A stretch of 8,622 nt of DNA from Lachnospiraceae bacterium UBA5895 (GCA_002431915.1 DJEP01000076.1:1-8622); one strand, 5' to 3'. Shown: positions 1-7,127, counted from the stretch's first letter. A program made the numbers and translations. Notes: generated by a model from the sequence alone, not told the origin.

Positions 1-2570
1 ACGCCCTTTTTCGGATAATTGAAGTCCATCAGACCTCTGAGGTTCTTAATGGAATCTTCATCATTTACCATGGCGGTGTACTGCTTGAACATCTGATAAT
101 CACCGCGTCTGGTGGATTCCTGCAGCATATGGATGGTAGCGGGATTGTACAGATGCTCGTCACCGCCGCTGCGCATCTTGTGATGTCCGGGGCTGTTCAG
201 GGTCAGATCGTTTTTCAGCCCCAGAGGATCAAATGCCTGAGAGTGCAGGTCATCTACCTGCTGCTCGATATCTTTTAAAGTAATACCTCCCACACGACAT
301 ACGGTATTGGAGAAATACTTGCTGATCACTTCCGGTGCGATACCAATGGCCTCGAAGATCTGGGAACCCTGATAGGACTGGATGGTACTGATACCCATCT
401 TGGATGCGATCTTGACGATGCCGTGGAGGACAGCGTTGTTGTAATCATCCACTGCAGCGTAATAATCCTTGTCCAGCATGTTGCTCTCGATCAGTTCCTT
501 GATGGTATCCTGTGCCAGATAGGGGTTGATGGCGCAGGCACCGTAGCCGAGCAGTGTGGCAAAATGGTGTACCTCTCTGGGTTCGCCGGATTCCAGGATC
601 AGTGCGACTCTGGTTCTCTTCTTGGTGCGTACCAGATACTGGTTCAATGCGGATACGGCCAACAGGGAAGGAATAGGCACATGGTTCTCATCCACACCTC
701 TGTCGGACAGAATCAGGATGTTCACACCGTCTCTGTAAGCTCTGTCCACTTCCACGAACAGACGGTCAATAGCACGCTCCAGGCTGGTGTTCTTATAATA
801 TACGATAGGTACGACTTCTACTTTGAATCCATCTACCTTCATATTCTTGATCTTCAACAGATCGGTGTTGGTCAGGATCGGGTTATTGACCTTCAGAACG
901 TTACAGTTCTTCGGGGTCTCTTCCAGAATGTTACCTTCGGTACCGATGTATACGGTGGTAGAGGTCACAATCTCCTCACGGATGGCATCAATAGGCGGGT
1001 TGGTCACCTGTGCAAACAGCTGCTTGAAATAATGGAACAGTGGATGGTTCGTCTTGCTCAGCACGGGCAGGGGGGTGTCCACACCCATGGCGGCAATGGC
1101 TTCGCTGCCGTTCTTTGCCATCGGCAGAATGCTCTGCTTCATTTCATCATAGGTGTAACCGAAAGCTTTCTGCATCCGCTGACGCTCTTCATAGGTGTAT
1201 TCCGGAACACGCTGGTTCGGGATGTGGATGCTCTTAAGCTCTGTCAGGTTGTTGTCCAGCCATTCGCCGTAAGGCTGTCTGGAAGCGTATTTTTCCTTGA
1301 TTTCCTCATCATCAATCACTCTGCCCTGTACGGTATCGACTAAAAGCATTTTACCGGGACGAAGTCTTTCCTTTAACTTAATCTTCGTGGGATCGATGGG
1401 AAGGACACCTACCTCGGAGGACAGAATCAGGGTATCATCGTCAGTGATCAGATAACGGGAAGGACGTAATCCGTTTCTGTCCAGCACGGCACCCATGATA
1501 TCGCCGTCGGAGAACAGGATGGATGCGGGACCGTCCCAGGGCTCCATCATGGTAGCATAATACTGATAGAAATCTCTCTTGGTCTGGGACATTGCCTTGT
1601 TGTTCGCCCAGGGTTCGGGAATCGCGATCATGACTGCCAGAGGCAGCTCCATGCCGCTCATTACCAGGAACTCCAGTGTGTTGTCCAGCATAGCGGAGTC
1701 GGAACCGGTCTTGCTGATGGCGGGCAGTACCTTGTGCAGCTGTCCTTTCAGATGTTCGGACTCCATGTTCTCTTCCCGGGCCAGCATCTTGTCGGCATTG
1801 CCGCGGATGGTGTTGATCTCACCGTTGTGTACCATAAGACGGTTCGGATGGGCACGCTCCCAGCTGGGATTCGTGTTGGTGGAGAAACGGGAGTGTACCA
1901 TGGCAATGGCCGATTCGAAATCTTCGCTCTGCAAATCCGCAAAGAAGGTACGCAGCTGTCCTACCAGGAACATTCCTTTGTATACAATGGTTCTGCCGGA
2001 AAGAGAGACTACATAGGTATCATCGGAAGACTGCTCAAAGACACGTCTTGCAATGTAAAGTCTGCGGTCAAAAGGCAGTCCTTTTTCCACATCGGCCGGC
2101 TTTTTTACAAAGCCCTGCATGATATAAGGCATGCACTCCACGGCCTTATGTCCCAGCACATTGGGGAAGGTGGGCACTTCACGCCAGCCGAGGAATTCCA
2201 TTCCTTCCTTTTCCACTATGATCTCGAACATCTTCTTGGCCTGATTGCGGCGCAGCTCTTCCTGCGGGAAGAAGAACATGCCGACGCCATACTCTCTCTC
2301 TCCACCGATGTCCATGCCCAGAGCCCTGGTAACTCTGGCGAAAAATTTGTGGGGGATCTGGGTCAGAATACCGACACCGTCACCGGTCTTGCCTTCCGCA
2401 TCTTTACCGGCTCTGTGCTCCAGATTCTCTACAATCTTCAGTGCATTCTCTACGGTAGCACGGCTCTTCTCTCCGTGAATATTGACACAGGCTCCGATAC
2501 CGCAGTTATCATGCTCAAATTCTTCCCGATATAACGGTGCCTTGGGCATCTCCTGTTTTACATCAAACAT
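1..2570 (-). CDS. gltB: Glutamate synthase large subunit, N-terminal part (runs off the left edge)
   Basis: Large (alpha) subunit of glutamate synthase, which moves the amide nitrogen of glutamine onto 2-oxoglutarate in ammonia assimilation. About 856 codons are open from an ATG at 2570-2568 to the window edge, with no frameshift seen. The start is supported by AAGGAG six bases upstream. A 22-residue leader precedes DNCGIGAC; Cys23 would be the N-terminal nucleophile of the class II glutamine amidotransferase domain after propeptide removal, as known for this family. Further amidotransferase marks are SRFSTNTNPSWERAHPNR and HNGEINT (about residues 226-255), MEPWDGPA (about 340) and GLRPSRY (about 367). 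The central domain starts near 500, and KMGISTIQSYQGSQIFEA lies near 720-740. The window ends at LRGLMDFNYPKKG, about where the FMN-binding synthase domain begins in full-length homologues (about 1500 residues). A gltD-like small subunit would be expected past the edge. Identification is firm. Confidence 0.97.
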   Translation of the reverse strand, partial: MFDVKQEMPKAPLYREEFEHDNCGIGACVNIHGEKSRATVENALKIVENLEHRAGKDAEGKTGDGVGILTQIPHKFFARVTRALGMDIGGEREYGVGMFFFPQEELRRNQAKKMFEIIVEKEGMEFLGWREVPTFPNVLGHKAVECMPYIMQGFVKKPADVEKGLPFDRRLYIARRVFEQSSDDTYVVSLSGRTIVYKGMFLVGQLRTFFADLQSEDFESAIAMVHSRFSTNTNPSWERAHPNRLMVHNGEINTIRGNADKMLAREENMESEHLKGQLHKVLPAISKTGSDSAMLDNTLEFLVMSGMELPLAVMIAIPEPWANNKAMSQTKRDFYQYYATMMEPWDGPASILFSDGDIMGAVLDRNGLRPSRYLITDDDTLILSSEVGVLPIDPTKIKLKERLRPGKMLLVDTVQGRVIDDEEIKEKYASRQPYGEWLDNNLTELKSIHIPNQRVPEYTYEERQRMQKAFGYTYDEMKQSILPMAKNGSEAIAAMGVDTPLPVLSKTNHPLFHYFKQLFAQVTNPPIDAIREEIVTSTTVYIGTEGNILEETPKNCNVLKVNNPILTNTDLLKIKNMKVDGFKVEVVPIVYYKNTSLERAIDRLFVEVDRAYRDGVNILILSDRGVDENHVPIPSLLAVSALNQYLVRTKKRTRVALILESGEPREVHHFATLLGYGACAINPYLAQDTIKELIESNMLDKDYYAAVDDYNNAVLHGIVKIASKMGISTIQSYQGSQIFEAIGIAPEVISKYFSNTVCRVGGITLKDIEQQVDDLHSQAFDPLGLKNDLTLNSPGHHKMRSGGDEHLYNPATIHMLQESTRRGDYQMFKQYTAMVNDEDSIKNLRGLMDFNYPKKG

Positions 2571-2616
2571 ATAGTTCTCCTTTCCGGTTTTCTATTTCTC
2601 TCTTCTGCATTGATCC

Positions 2617-2729
2617 GTTACTATTCTAAGCCTCATTCGCAAGACCAGACCGTGCTTTCAGTACTTGTCTGAATAACAAATTTACTTGTTATTTGCTTAT
2701 TGAGGTTACTTCGTCATATAAATAGTAAC
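2617..2729. repeat. Imperfect terminal-inverted-repeat element in the gltB leader (element A)
   Basis: GTTACTATT (2617-2625) is a perfect 9-bp inverted match to AATAGTAAC (2721-2729). Further in, AGCCTCA (2629-2635) pairs with TGAGGTT (2701-2707) with one wobble, and GCAA (2639-2642) pairs with TTGC (2693-2696). Inside lie two more stems: CAGAC/GTCTG (2646-2650 with 2667-2671) and a perfect 8-bp AATAACAA/TTGTTATT (2672-2679 with 2686-2693) around a 6-nt loop. As RNA this would be a branched fold in the gltB untranslated leader, ending 47 nt before the start codon. It could equally be a small palindromic mobile repeat. Its left end resembles that of the 5487-5547 element (14 of 18 positions). 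Confidence 0.5.
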
Positions 2730-2772
2730 AAAAAAAGTCGCAATGAGACTCTTTCGAGCGCCTCATTGCGAC
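2730..2772 (-). terminator. Strong Rho-independent terminator upstream of gltB
   Basis: On the minus strand, GTCGCAATGAG (2772-2762) pairs perfectly with CTCATTGCGAC (2747-2737). An inner CTC/GAG stem is closed by a GAAA (GNRA-type) tetraloop, and seven T residues follow directly (2736-2730). It lies 197 bp past the stop codon of the glycosyltransferase gene and 160 bp before gltB. It may end the upstream transcript. However, two promoter-like sequences lie between that gene and the hairpin, so it may instead sit inside the gltB leader. On the plus strand the hairpin is followed only by CTTTTC, so it is weaker that way. Confidence 0.85.
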
Positions 2773-2781
2773 CTTTTCTGT

Positions 2782-2810
2782 ACTATACACCTATTTTTTT
2801 CATTTGTAAA
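2782..2810 (-). promoter_or_regulatory. Predicted sigma-A promoter toward gltB (P1)
   Basis: TTTACA (2810-2805), a 17-bp spacer and TATAGT (2787-2782) give 10 of 12 consensus positions. Transcription would start near 2775, so the terminator hairpin at 2772-2737 would begin at almost the first transcribed base. The region is AT-rich, so a chance match is possible. Confidence 0.5.
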
Positions 2811-2818
2811 TATAGATT

Positions 2819-2847
2819 TTTTTATGAATTGTCTGATAATTTGTCAA
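2819..2847 (-). promoter_or_regulatory. Second predicted promoter toward gltB (P0)
   Basis: A perfect TTGACA (2847-2842), a 17-bp spacer and TAAAAA (2824-2819). It lies just upstream of P1 and points the same way; both lie upstream of the intrinsic terminator. The -10 is poor and the sequence AT-rich, so confidence is limited. Confidence 0.4.
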
Positions 2848-2874
2848 CTATGTAATTTTCGCATATATTATCTT

Positions 2875-2922
2875 AAAATTGTGCTAATTATTCCTTTGTA
2901 AGCTTCTCTCATACACAATTTT
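2875..2922. other. Inverted repeat after the glycosyltransferase gene
   Basis: AAAATTGTG (2875-2883) and CACAATTTT (2914-2922) form a perfect 9-bp inverted repeat with a 30-nt loop, beginning 14 bp past the glycosyltransferase stop codon. The stem is AT-rich, the loop long, and the minus-strand T-run only four bases, so it would be at best a weak terminator. No other feature was seen in 2571-2935 beyond those listed. Confidence 0.3.
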
Positions 2923-2935
2923 TCTTTTATTTTCC

Positions 2936-3739
2936 TTATTTTGCCCGTTTTCGTCCGTACATCTTATTCATCAGCTTCTGATAAATTCCGGAAAATCGCC
3001 TACTTTCCGCCATTGCCGTCCGGAGGGGTGCCAGCGTCAGTGCCATAATGACACGATAACGGAGCAATTCTCCGGGATTCATATATTTCGCCGTAATCTC
3101 TCTATGTTCCGCAGCGCTGCGTTTCAAGTTCTCCTTCGTCTCTGAGTAACCACCACCCTCGTAAGAGGATACGGTAAATCCCAGATACTGCATAGGAGCT
3201 TTTGCACGATAATAACACCACAGGAAATGCTCATAGTCCGCGCGGATCTTGTACTTAGGTTCGTAAGGCTTTTGTCTGCACAGATCTGCTGCATAGAAGC
3301 AGGACTGGTGACAGGGAATGTTACGGTAGCAGACGAAACCTGTGATCCGGGGCGGAGAAGAAATTTTGGTATCCGTTTTTGCACTGTAGGTATCGCCGTA
3401 ATAGATGCCCTGAAGTTTCACAAGATGTTGTTCCATGTACTCCGCCGTCCGTTTCAGGACATCATTGTCATAGAAGATATCTCCGCAATTTAAAAACAGA
3501 ATATAGTCACCGGTCACATGGGAAACCGCCTGGTTCATGGCCTCGTAGATACTGTGATCCGCTTCCTGATAGATACAGATGCGGGGATCACGGCGCATGG
3601 TGTCCAGGGAACCGTCACGGCTGCCACCGTCTTTGACAATGACTTCAAAGTCATGGTATGCCTGGGAGAGAATACTGTCTAAGGTCTGATTCAGTTTTTC
3701 ACCGGGGTTTAAGCATACTACGATAATGCTGAATTTCAT
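2936..3739 (-). CDS. Family 2 glycosyltransferase (GT-A fold)
   Basis: A 267-residue cytoplasmic or membrane-associated sugar transferase of the GT2 type that would use a nucleotide-sugar donor. The start ATG is preceded by AAGGAG. FSIIVVCLNPGEKL (3-16) is the typical first strand; KDGGSRDGS (36-44) is the nucleotide-binding turn; ADHSIYEAMNQA (60-71) and GDYILFLNCGD (77-87) form the segment ending in the DXD-equivalent, here NCGD. IPCHQSCFY (141-149) and KIRADYEHFL (164-173) match the acceptor side and likely catalytic Asp of WcaA-like and colanic-acid-type members. There is no clear transmembrane helix; the C-terminus is basic (YGRKRAK), which could favour membrane contact. It stands alone rather than in an obvious polysaccharide cluster, 192 bp downstream of the HAD-CPBP gene. 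Donor and acceptor cannot be told from the sequence. No convincing promoter was found directly upstream. Confidence 0.9.
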   Translation of the reverse strand: MKFSIIVVCLNPGEKLNQTLDSILSQAYHDFEVIVKDGGSRDGSLDTMRRDPRICIYQEADHSIYEAMNQAVSHVTGDYILFLNCGDIFYDNDVLKRTAEYMEQHLVKLQGIYYGDTYSAKTDTKISSPPRITGFVCYRNIPCHQSCFYAADLCRQKPYEPKYKIRADYEHFLWCYYRAKAPMQYLGFTVSSYEGGGYSETKENLKRSAAEHREITAKYMNPGELLRYRVIMALTLAPLRTAMAESRRFSGIYQKLMNKMYGRKRAK

Positions 3740-3782
3740 AAGTTGCTCCTTTTATAATGTCTCATGAAACCGTGCAGTCTCA

Positions 3783-3853
3783 AACAGGGTAAGGAACGCG
3801 GCACGTTCGCACTCTGTCGCAGAACGTAGCGGTCTGCTTATCCTTACCCTGTT
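3783..3853. repeat. 71-bp multi-stem palindromic element or structured RNA
   Basis: A perfect 13-bp inverted repeat, AACAGGGTAAGGA (3783-3795) with TCCTTACCCTGTT (3841-3853), encloses a GC-rich core with two further stems: GAACG/CGTTC (3794-3798 with 3804-3808, overlapping the outer stem by two bases) and GCAGA/TCTGC (3819-3823 with 3833-3837). An alternative core pairing is ACGTTC/GAACGT (3803-3808 with 3822-3827). It has no coding potential and no T-run. It sits between the fusion gene and the glycosyltransferase gene. The form suits a dispersed palindromic repeat or a branched non-coding RNA; the sequence does not decide which. Confidence 0.6.
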
Positions 3854-3875
3854 ATCGACTGCTGGGTATGATGAC

Positions 3876-3940
3876 CATCCAGGGATATCTTATCGAATAT
3901 CCGGAGGATGACTAATATTCTTTATGATTGTTTAGAATAT
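3876..3940 (-). other. Hairpins at the 3' end of the HAD-CPBP gene
   Basis: ATATTCT/AGAATAT (3915-3921 with 3934-3940) overlaps the stop codon region. Just past it, CATCC/GGATG (3876-3880 with 3906-3910) encloses GGATAT/ATATCC (3883-3888 with 3897-3902) with an 8-nt loop. Neither is followed by a T-run on the minus strand, so they may protect a 3' end or slow polymerase but are not a classical terminator. Confidence 0.35.
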
Positions 3941-5467
3941 ATTCTTCTGTTTATGCAGAGCGACCAGGGATGCTACTGCTGCTGCCAGGAATATCACACA
4001 CACAGGCCAGCTGACGAAGCCGGTGACGGCGATGGCTGTGTAAGAGAGGCAGTAGGCGAGAACATTGGATGCCACGTGGACGAAGACCGCCATTTTGAAC
4101 TCACCGAAATACTCATAGGCATAGGCCATCAGGCAGCCGATGAGGAAGCCGTACACGCCCTGGACATAATTCATGTGATAGACGCCGAAGATCAGAGCCG
4201 ACAGAGCAATGGCCAGCTTCAGGTCCATGAATCTGCGAAGGTATCCGTAGATGACTCCCCGGAATAAAAGTTCCTCCGCAATGGGCGAGATAAAACCGAA
4301 TACCAGAATTCCCACCAGGAAATGTGCGGAATACTGCTGTGATGCCACTTCCGTGTAAGCTTCGGATTTATTGGTCACCCCCAGAAGTTCAAACAGAAGG
4401 TTAAACCCGATGACCGCTCCGATAGTTGCAACTGTCAGTAAGGCATATTTGCTCTTTCCCTCTTTTTTCAGGTGGCTTAAGTGCATGTCCTCTTTATTTT
4501 TGTCAATGAGCATTTTCGCCGTGGACCATACGGCAATGGCTCCGCCGATGAATCCAAGTGCTGCTATGATACTGGAGACATCTCCGGAGTAGCCGTTATA
4601 CGCGCCGGTCTCATCCCGCAGAATTAACAGGTCCACAAGTCCGCCGGATGCCCCGGAATTCGCCAGCTGATATAAAAGTGCCAGCAGGGCATACTGTACC
4701 GCATTACGCACTAAAATGAACATTAAGAAAGAGTACACCATGGTCCAGATTCTCTGGTACATAGGATTTTTCTTTTTTGCATCCGGGTTGCTGTTTAGCA
4801 GTTCCTCACTGCCGCGGAGAAGGAATTTCTTCAGTTCTTCCACGGATTGTACGATGTAATCGGCTTTTGCTTCCTTTAATTCTTCCTTGCTTCCATAACC
4901 ATAGGTCACACCCACGCTCTCCACGCCCAGTGCCCTGGCTCCCTCCACATCAAACTTTCTGTCCCCGATCATATAAACCTGTTCCGGATCCACAGGGTTT
5001 TCTCCGAAGAGCTGACGCAGAGCCTCCTGTACTACCTGATCTTTGGTCTCTCTTCTGCCGTCCAATTCACTTCCCACCACGACGACAAAATATTTTTTCA
5101 GATCAAAATGTTCCAGAATACGTTCTACATATACCTGCGGTTTACTGGATGCCACAGCCAGAAAATATCCCCTGGACTGCAAATTTTTCAGCATTTCGGG
5201 AATCCCCGCATAGACTTCATTTTCAAAAAGACCTGTATCCTGAAAGCGTTCTCTGTATTTTGCCACGGCTTCCTCTGCCTGTTCGGGAGTAAAGCCGTAG
5301 AATTTCATGAAGCTGTCCCGCAGGGGCGGTCCGATAAACGGCTCCAGCTTGTCCAAATCCGGCTCCTCGATGCCGAAGGAATGCAATGCATACTGCACAC
5401 AGGTCGTAATTCCGATTTTAGGATCTGTCAGGGTACCGTCCAGATCAAACAACAGATATTTTTTCAT
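3932..5467 (-). CDS. HAD phosphatase fused to CPBP (CAAX-type) intramembrane protease
   Basis: A single 511-codon frame joins two enzymes. Residues 1 to about 215 are a HAD-IA phosphatase of the phosphoglycolate phosphatase type: DLDGT (8-12, nucleophile D8, acid D10), a helical cap with FIGPPLRDSF (44-53), motif II VASSK (105-109), motif III K142 and motif IV GDRKFD (168-173). After a Lys-rich linker (about 216-238) come roughly seven or eight membrane segments. The C-terminal part has the CPBP/Abi signature: EELLFR (398-403, the EExxxR motif), FGVYH (427-431, FxxxH) and HVASN (464-468, HxxxN), the metal ligands of glutamic intramembrane proteases such as Rce1. All catalytic positions look intact in both halves. 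AAGGA lies 10 bases before the ATG, a rather long spacing. It may be read with greA. Substrates of both domains are unknown; the phosphatase would face the cytoplasm. Confidence 0.93.
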   Translation of the reverse strand: MKKYLLFDLDGTLTDPKIGITTCVQYALHSFGIEEPDLDKLEPFIGPPLRDSFMKFYGFTPEQAEEAVAKYRERFQDTGLFENEVYAGIPEMLKNLQSRGYFLAVASSKPQVYVERILEHFDLKKYFVVVVGSELDGRRETKDQVVQEALRQLFGENPVDPEQVYMIGDRKFDVEGARALGVESVGVTYGYGSKEELKEAKADYIVQSVEELKKFLLRGSEELLNSNPDAKKKNPMYQRIWTMVYSFLMFILVRNAVQYALLALLYQLANSGASGGLVDLLILRDETGAYNGYSGDVSSIIAALGFIGGAIAVWSTAKMLIDKNKEDMHLSHLKKEGKSKYALLTVATIGAVIGFNLLFELLGVTNKSEAYTEVASQQYSAHFLVGILVFGFISPIAEELLFRGVIYGYLRRFMDLKLAIALSALIFGVYHMNYVQGVYGFLIGCLMAYAYEYFGEFKMAVFVHVASNVLAYCLSYTAIAVTGFVSWPVCVIFLAAAVASLVALHKQKNIF

Positions 5468-5486
5468 TCTTAATAATTCCTTTTTC

Positions 5487-5547
5487 GTAACTATTCATAG
5501 CCACGTAACCATCGCAAAATATTCATCGGATGTGGGCTGACAGTTAC
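5487..5547. repeat. Imperfect inverted repeat upstream of the HAD-CPBP gene (element B)
   Basis: GTAACT (5487-5492) pairs with AGTTAC (5542-5547), AGCCAC (5499-5504) with GTGGGCT (5532-5538, one bulge), and CATC (5510-5513) with GATG (5529-5532). In the minus-strand transcript it would form a 5' leader hairpin ending about 20 nt before the fusion-gene start. The termini resemble those of the 2617-2729 and 7128-7176 elements. Confidence 0.45.
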
Positions 5548-5555
5548 CCTTTCTA

Positions 5556-5584
5556 TTTATAGGTATCCCGCAAGTGAATTAGAA
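5556..5584 (-). promoter_or_regulatory. Weak candidate promoter for the HAD-CPBP gene
   Basis: TATAAA (5561-5556) is a good -10, but the -35 at 17-bp spacing, TTCTAA (5584-5579), is poor and overlaps the greA stop codon. If real, transcription would start just at the 5' arm of the 5547-5487 hairpin. Otherwise the gene depends on read-through from greA; no terminator is visible between them. Confidence 0.3.
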
Positions 5585-6079
5585 GCTGCGGATCCTGTCA
5601 CCGTCATCCTCGGTATTTTTCAGTGCCTTGATTTCCACATCATAACCCACATTGGCATTGACCTGCACATGAACGATGTCGCCTACCTTTTTGCCAAGCA
5701 ATGCTTTTCCCAAAGGAGATTCGTTGCTGATGAGACCTTCCAGGGAGTTACCCCGGACCGTGGTCACGATCTTATAGTCCTCCCGGGTACCGTCATCGAT
5801 AAATTCCACCGTAACGGTATTGTTGATGCCTACTTCATCCGCCGCGGAATTCTCGGATATGACCTTCGCAGTTTTAATCATTCTCTCCAGATAACGGATA
5901 CGGCTCTCATTCTGATTCTTGTATTTTTTGGCCGCATAATATTCAAAATTCTCGCTGAGATCACCGTGAGCTCTGGCTTCCTTCACATCCTCCAGTGCCT
6001 TGGGGCGCACTACCAGCTTACGATATTCAATCTCATCTTCCATTTTCTTGATGTCAGTGGGTGTTAATTCGTCGTACAT
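5579..6079 (-). CDS. greA: Transcription elongation factor GreA
   Basis: A 166-residue GreA/GreB-family protein that enters the RNA polymerase secondary channel and stimulates cleavage of backtracked RNA. The N-terminal half is the coiled coil, with the acidic tip in ARAHGDLSENFEYYAA (35-50); D40 and E43 match the E. coli D41 and E44 that hold the catalytic metal. The C-terminal half is the FKBP-like domain, with SPLGKALLGKKVGDIV (about 121-136). The length is close to the E. coli 158. An AAGGA site precedes the ATG. The gene begins 15 bp after the MraY-like gene stops, so the two are almost certainly cotranscribed. The N-terminus (MYDELTPTDIKKMEDEI) departs somewhat from housekeeping GreA, so it may be a second paralogue; this cannot be settled from one window. 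Confidence 0.95.
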   Translation of the reverse strand: MYDELTPTDIKKMEDEIEYRKLVVRPKALEDVKEARAHGDLSENFEYYAAKKYKNQNESRIRYLERMIKTAKVISENSAADEVGINNTVTVEFIDDGTREDYKIVTTVRGNSLEGLISNESPLGKALLGKKVGDIVHVQVNANVGYDVEIKALKNTEDDGDRIRSF

Positions 6080-6094
6080 ATAAATCCTTCTTTC

Positions 6095-7060
6095 TTATAA
6101 CTGCATTGCATAGATCACTGCCAGAGACAAGATGATCTGAATGATGGCAAAACGAAATACTGTCTGTGTATTGGACCAGTCCCACACCTTACGCACATGG
6201 TCGTGCAGCGGAGTACGGACATTTTTTAAAATATGAATCTTCAAAAAACGAAGCAGCGACACCTTAAGAAGTCCCAGTCCTCCGTCCAAAATCAGCACCA
6301 GTGCCAAAGGAATAAACAGAAACGGGCAGCCGCTCTTTAAAACAGCGATACTGATAAACAGTCCCATGGCCCGGGATCCGGCATCCCCCATCATCAGTTT
6401 ACTGGGTGTCGCATTATACCACAGGTATCCCAAAACACATACGGCAAACAGCAGAATCAGGAAGGAATAAGTCTCATCTACATCCTTCATGCGATCCACA
6501 ATGTAAATGGACATAATTGTGATAATTGTCAAAGTTCCGGACAATCCATCCACGCCATCGGAACAGTTGGTCACATTCACAGAGGTCCATACCAGAATTA
6601 CCGTCAGAATCGCAAATACTATGGGAGGCAGTGTAAATTTCACATGGAACAGCGCCAGCTCCACTACATTGGAATTATATTTCAGAAATGTGATGGCTAC
6701 CAGTGCCGCCACACACAAATCCAGAAATCCCTTTTTATATTCTCCCCAGGGGGTCTTGGAAGCATCATCCAGGAACCCTGTCATCATACACACTACGATC
6801 AGCAACAGATAGATCACCATCTCGGCACTGAGAGGGGCAAACAGTAAAACGGATGCTACAAATGCCAGCACGAAAATAATTCCGGCGCCTCTCGGTTTTC
6901 CTGCGGACAATTTTCCGTCATGGGCAAATTCTCTTCCGGCATCCTTCGGCAGATACGGACTTAGTTTGGCCGTCGCCATTACGGTTGCACCGAAAGCAAA
7001 AAGGATTCCAAAAAAAGCAAGGAGAGAACTGCTTCCCTCCGGCAAGATCATCTGTAACAT
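6095..7060 (-). CDS. MraY-family phospho-sugar transferase with altered HHH motif
   Basis: An integral membrane enzyme of the polyprenyl-phosphate phospho-GlcNAc/MurNAc-pentapeptide transferase family, which builds lipid-linked cell-wall precursors such as lipid I. It is 321 residues from ATG 7060, near the B. subtilis MraY length of 324, with about ten hydrophobic segments. Family motifs, numbered from this start: KLSAGKPRGAG (50-60, replacing the usual KAGTPTMGG), FLDDASK (96-102, DD 98-99), NCSDGVDGL (165-173), MGDAGSRAMG (224-233, catalytic-type D226) and TPLHDHVRKVW (283-293), where MraY has HHH. I chose ATG 7060 because GAGGG stands 5-6 bases upstream; an in-frame GTG at 7087 has no good ribosome site. 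It lies next to greA rather than in a division/cell-wall cluster and its motifs diverge, so it is more likely a paralogue than the sole MraY. The substrate is unknown. Confidence 0.85.
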   Translation of the reverse strand: MLQMILPEGSSSLLAFFGILFAFGATVMATAKLSPYLPKDAGREFAHDGKLSAGKPRGAGIIFVLAFVASVLLFAPLSAEMVIYLLLIVVCMMTGFLDDASKTPWGEYKKGFLDLCVAALVAITFLKYNSNVVELALFHVKFTLPPIVFAILTVILVWTSVNVTNCSDGVDGLSGTLTIITIMSIYIVDRMKDVDETYSFLILLFAVCVLGYLWYNATPSKLMMGDAGSRAMGLFISIAVLKSGCPFLFIPLALVLILDGGLGLLKVSLLRFLKIHILKNVRTPLHDHVRKVWDWSNTQTVFRFAIIQIILSLAVIYAMQL

Positions 7061-7127
7061 ACTATCCCTCGTTTCCACATGAGCCACTCATCACGATACT
7101 CTCATGCTGTATTTTCTGATAAATTCC

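Noticed and set aside
423..1343. Plus-strand open frame of 306 codons
   Set aside because: It lies wholly antisense to gltB, whose minus-strand translation is strongly conserved there; the predicted peptide has no recognisable domain.
1734..2534. Plus-strand open frame of 266 codons
   Set aside because: Antisense to the conserved amidotransferase domain of gltB; a coding shadow.
2631..2640. Leader segment AATGAGGC matching the 5' arm of the terminator hairpin, as a possible antiterminator
   Set aside because: It is transcribed about 100 nt after the T-run, too late to prevent termination, and could pair over only six bases.
2571..2847. ANTAR-type two-hairpin antitermination site before gltB
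   Set aside because: The expected pair of hairpins with hexaloops carrying A at position 1 and G at position 4 is not visible upstream of the terminator; the one 6-nt loop (GTAAAT on the minus strand) does not fit and lies downstream.
7061..7087. GTG start giving the MraY-like protein nine extra residues
   Set aside because: No good ribosome site before the GTG, whereas ATG 7060 has GAGGG at 5-6 bases.
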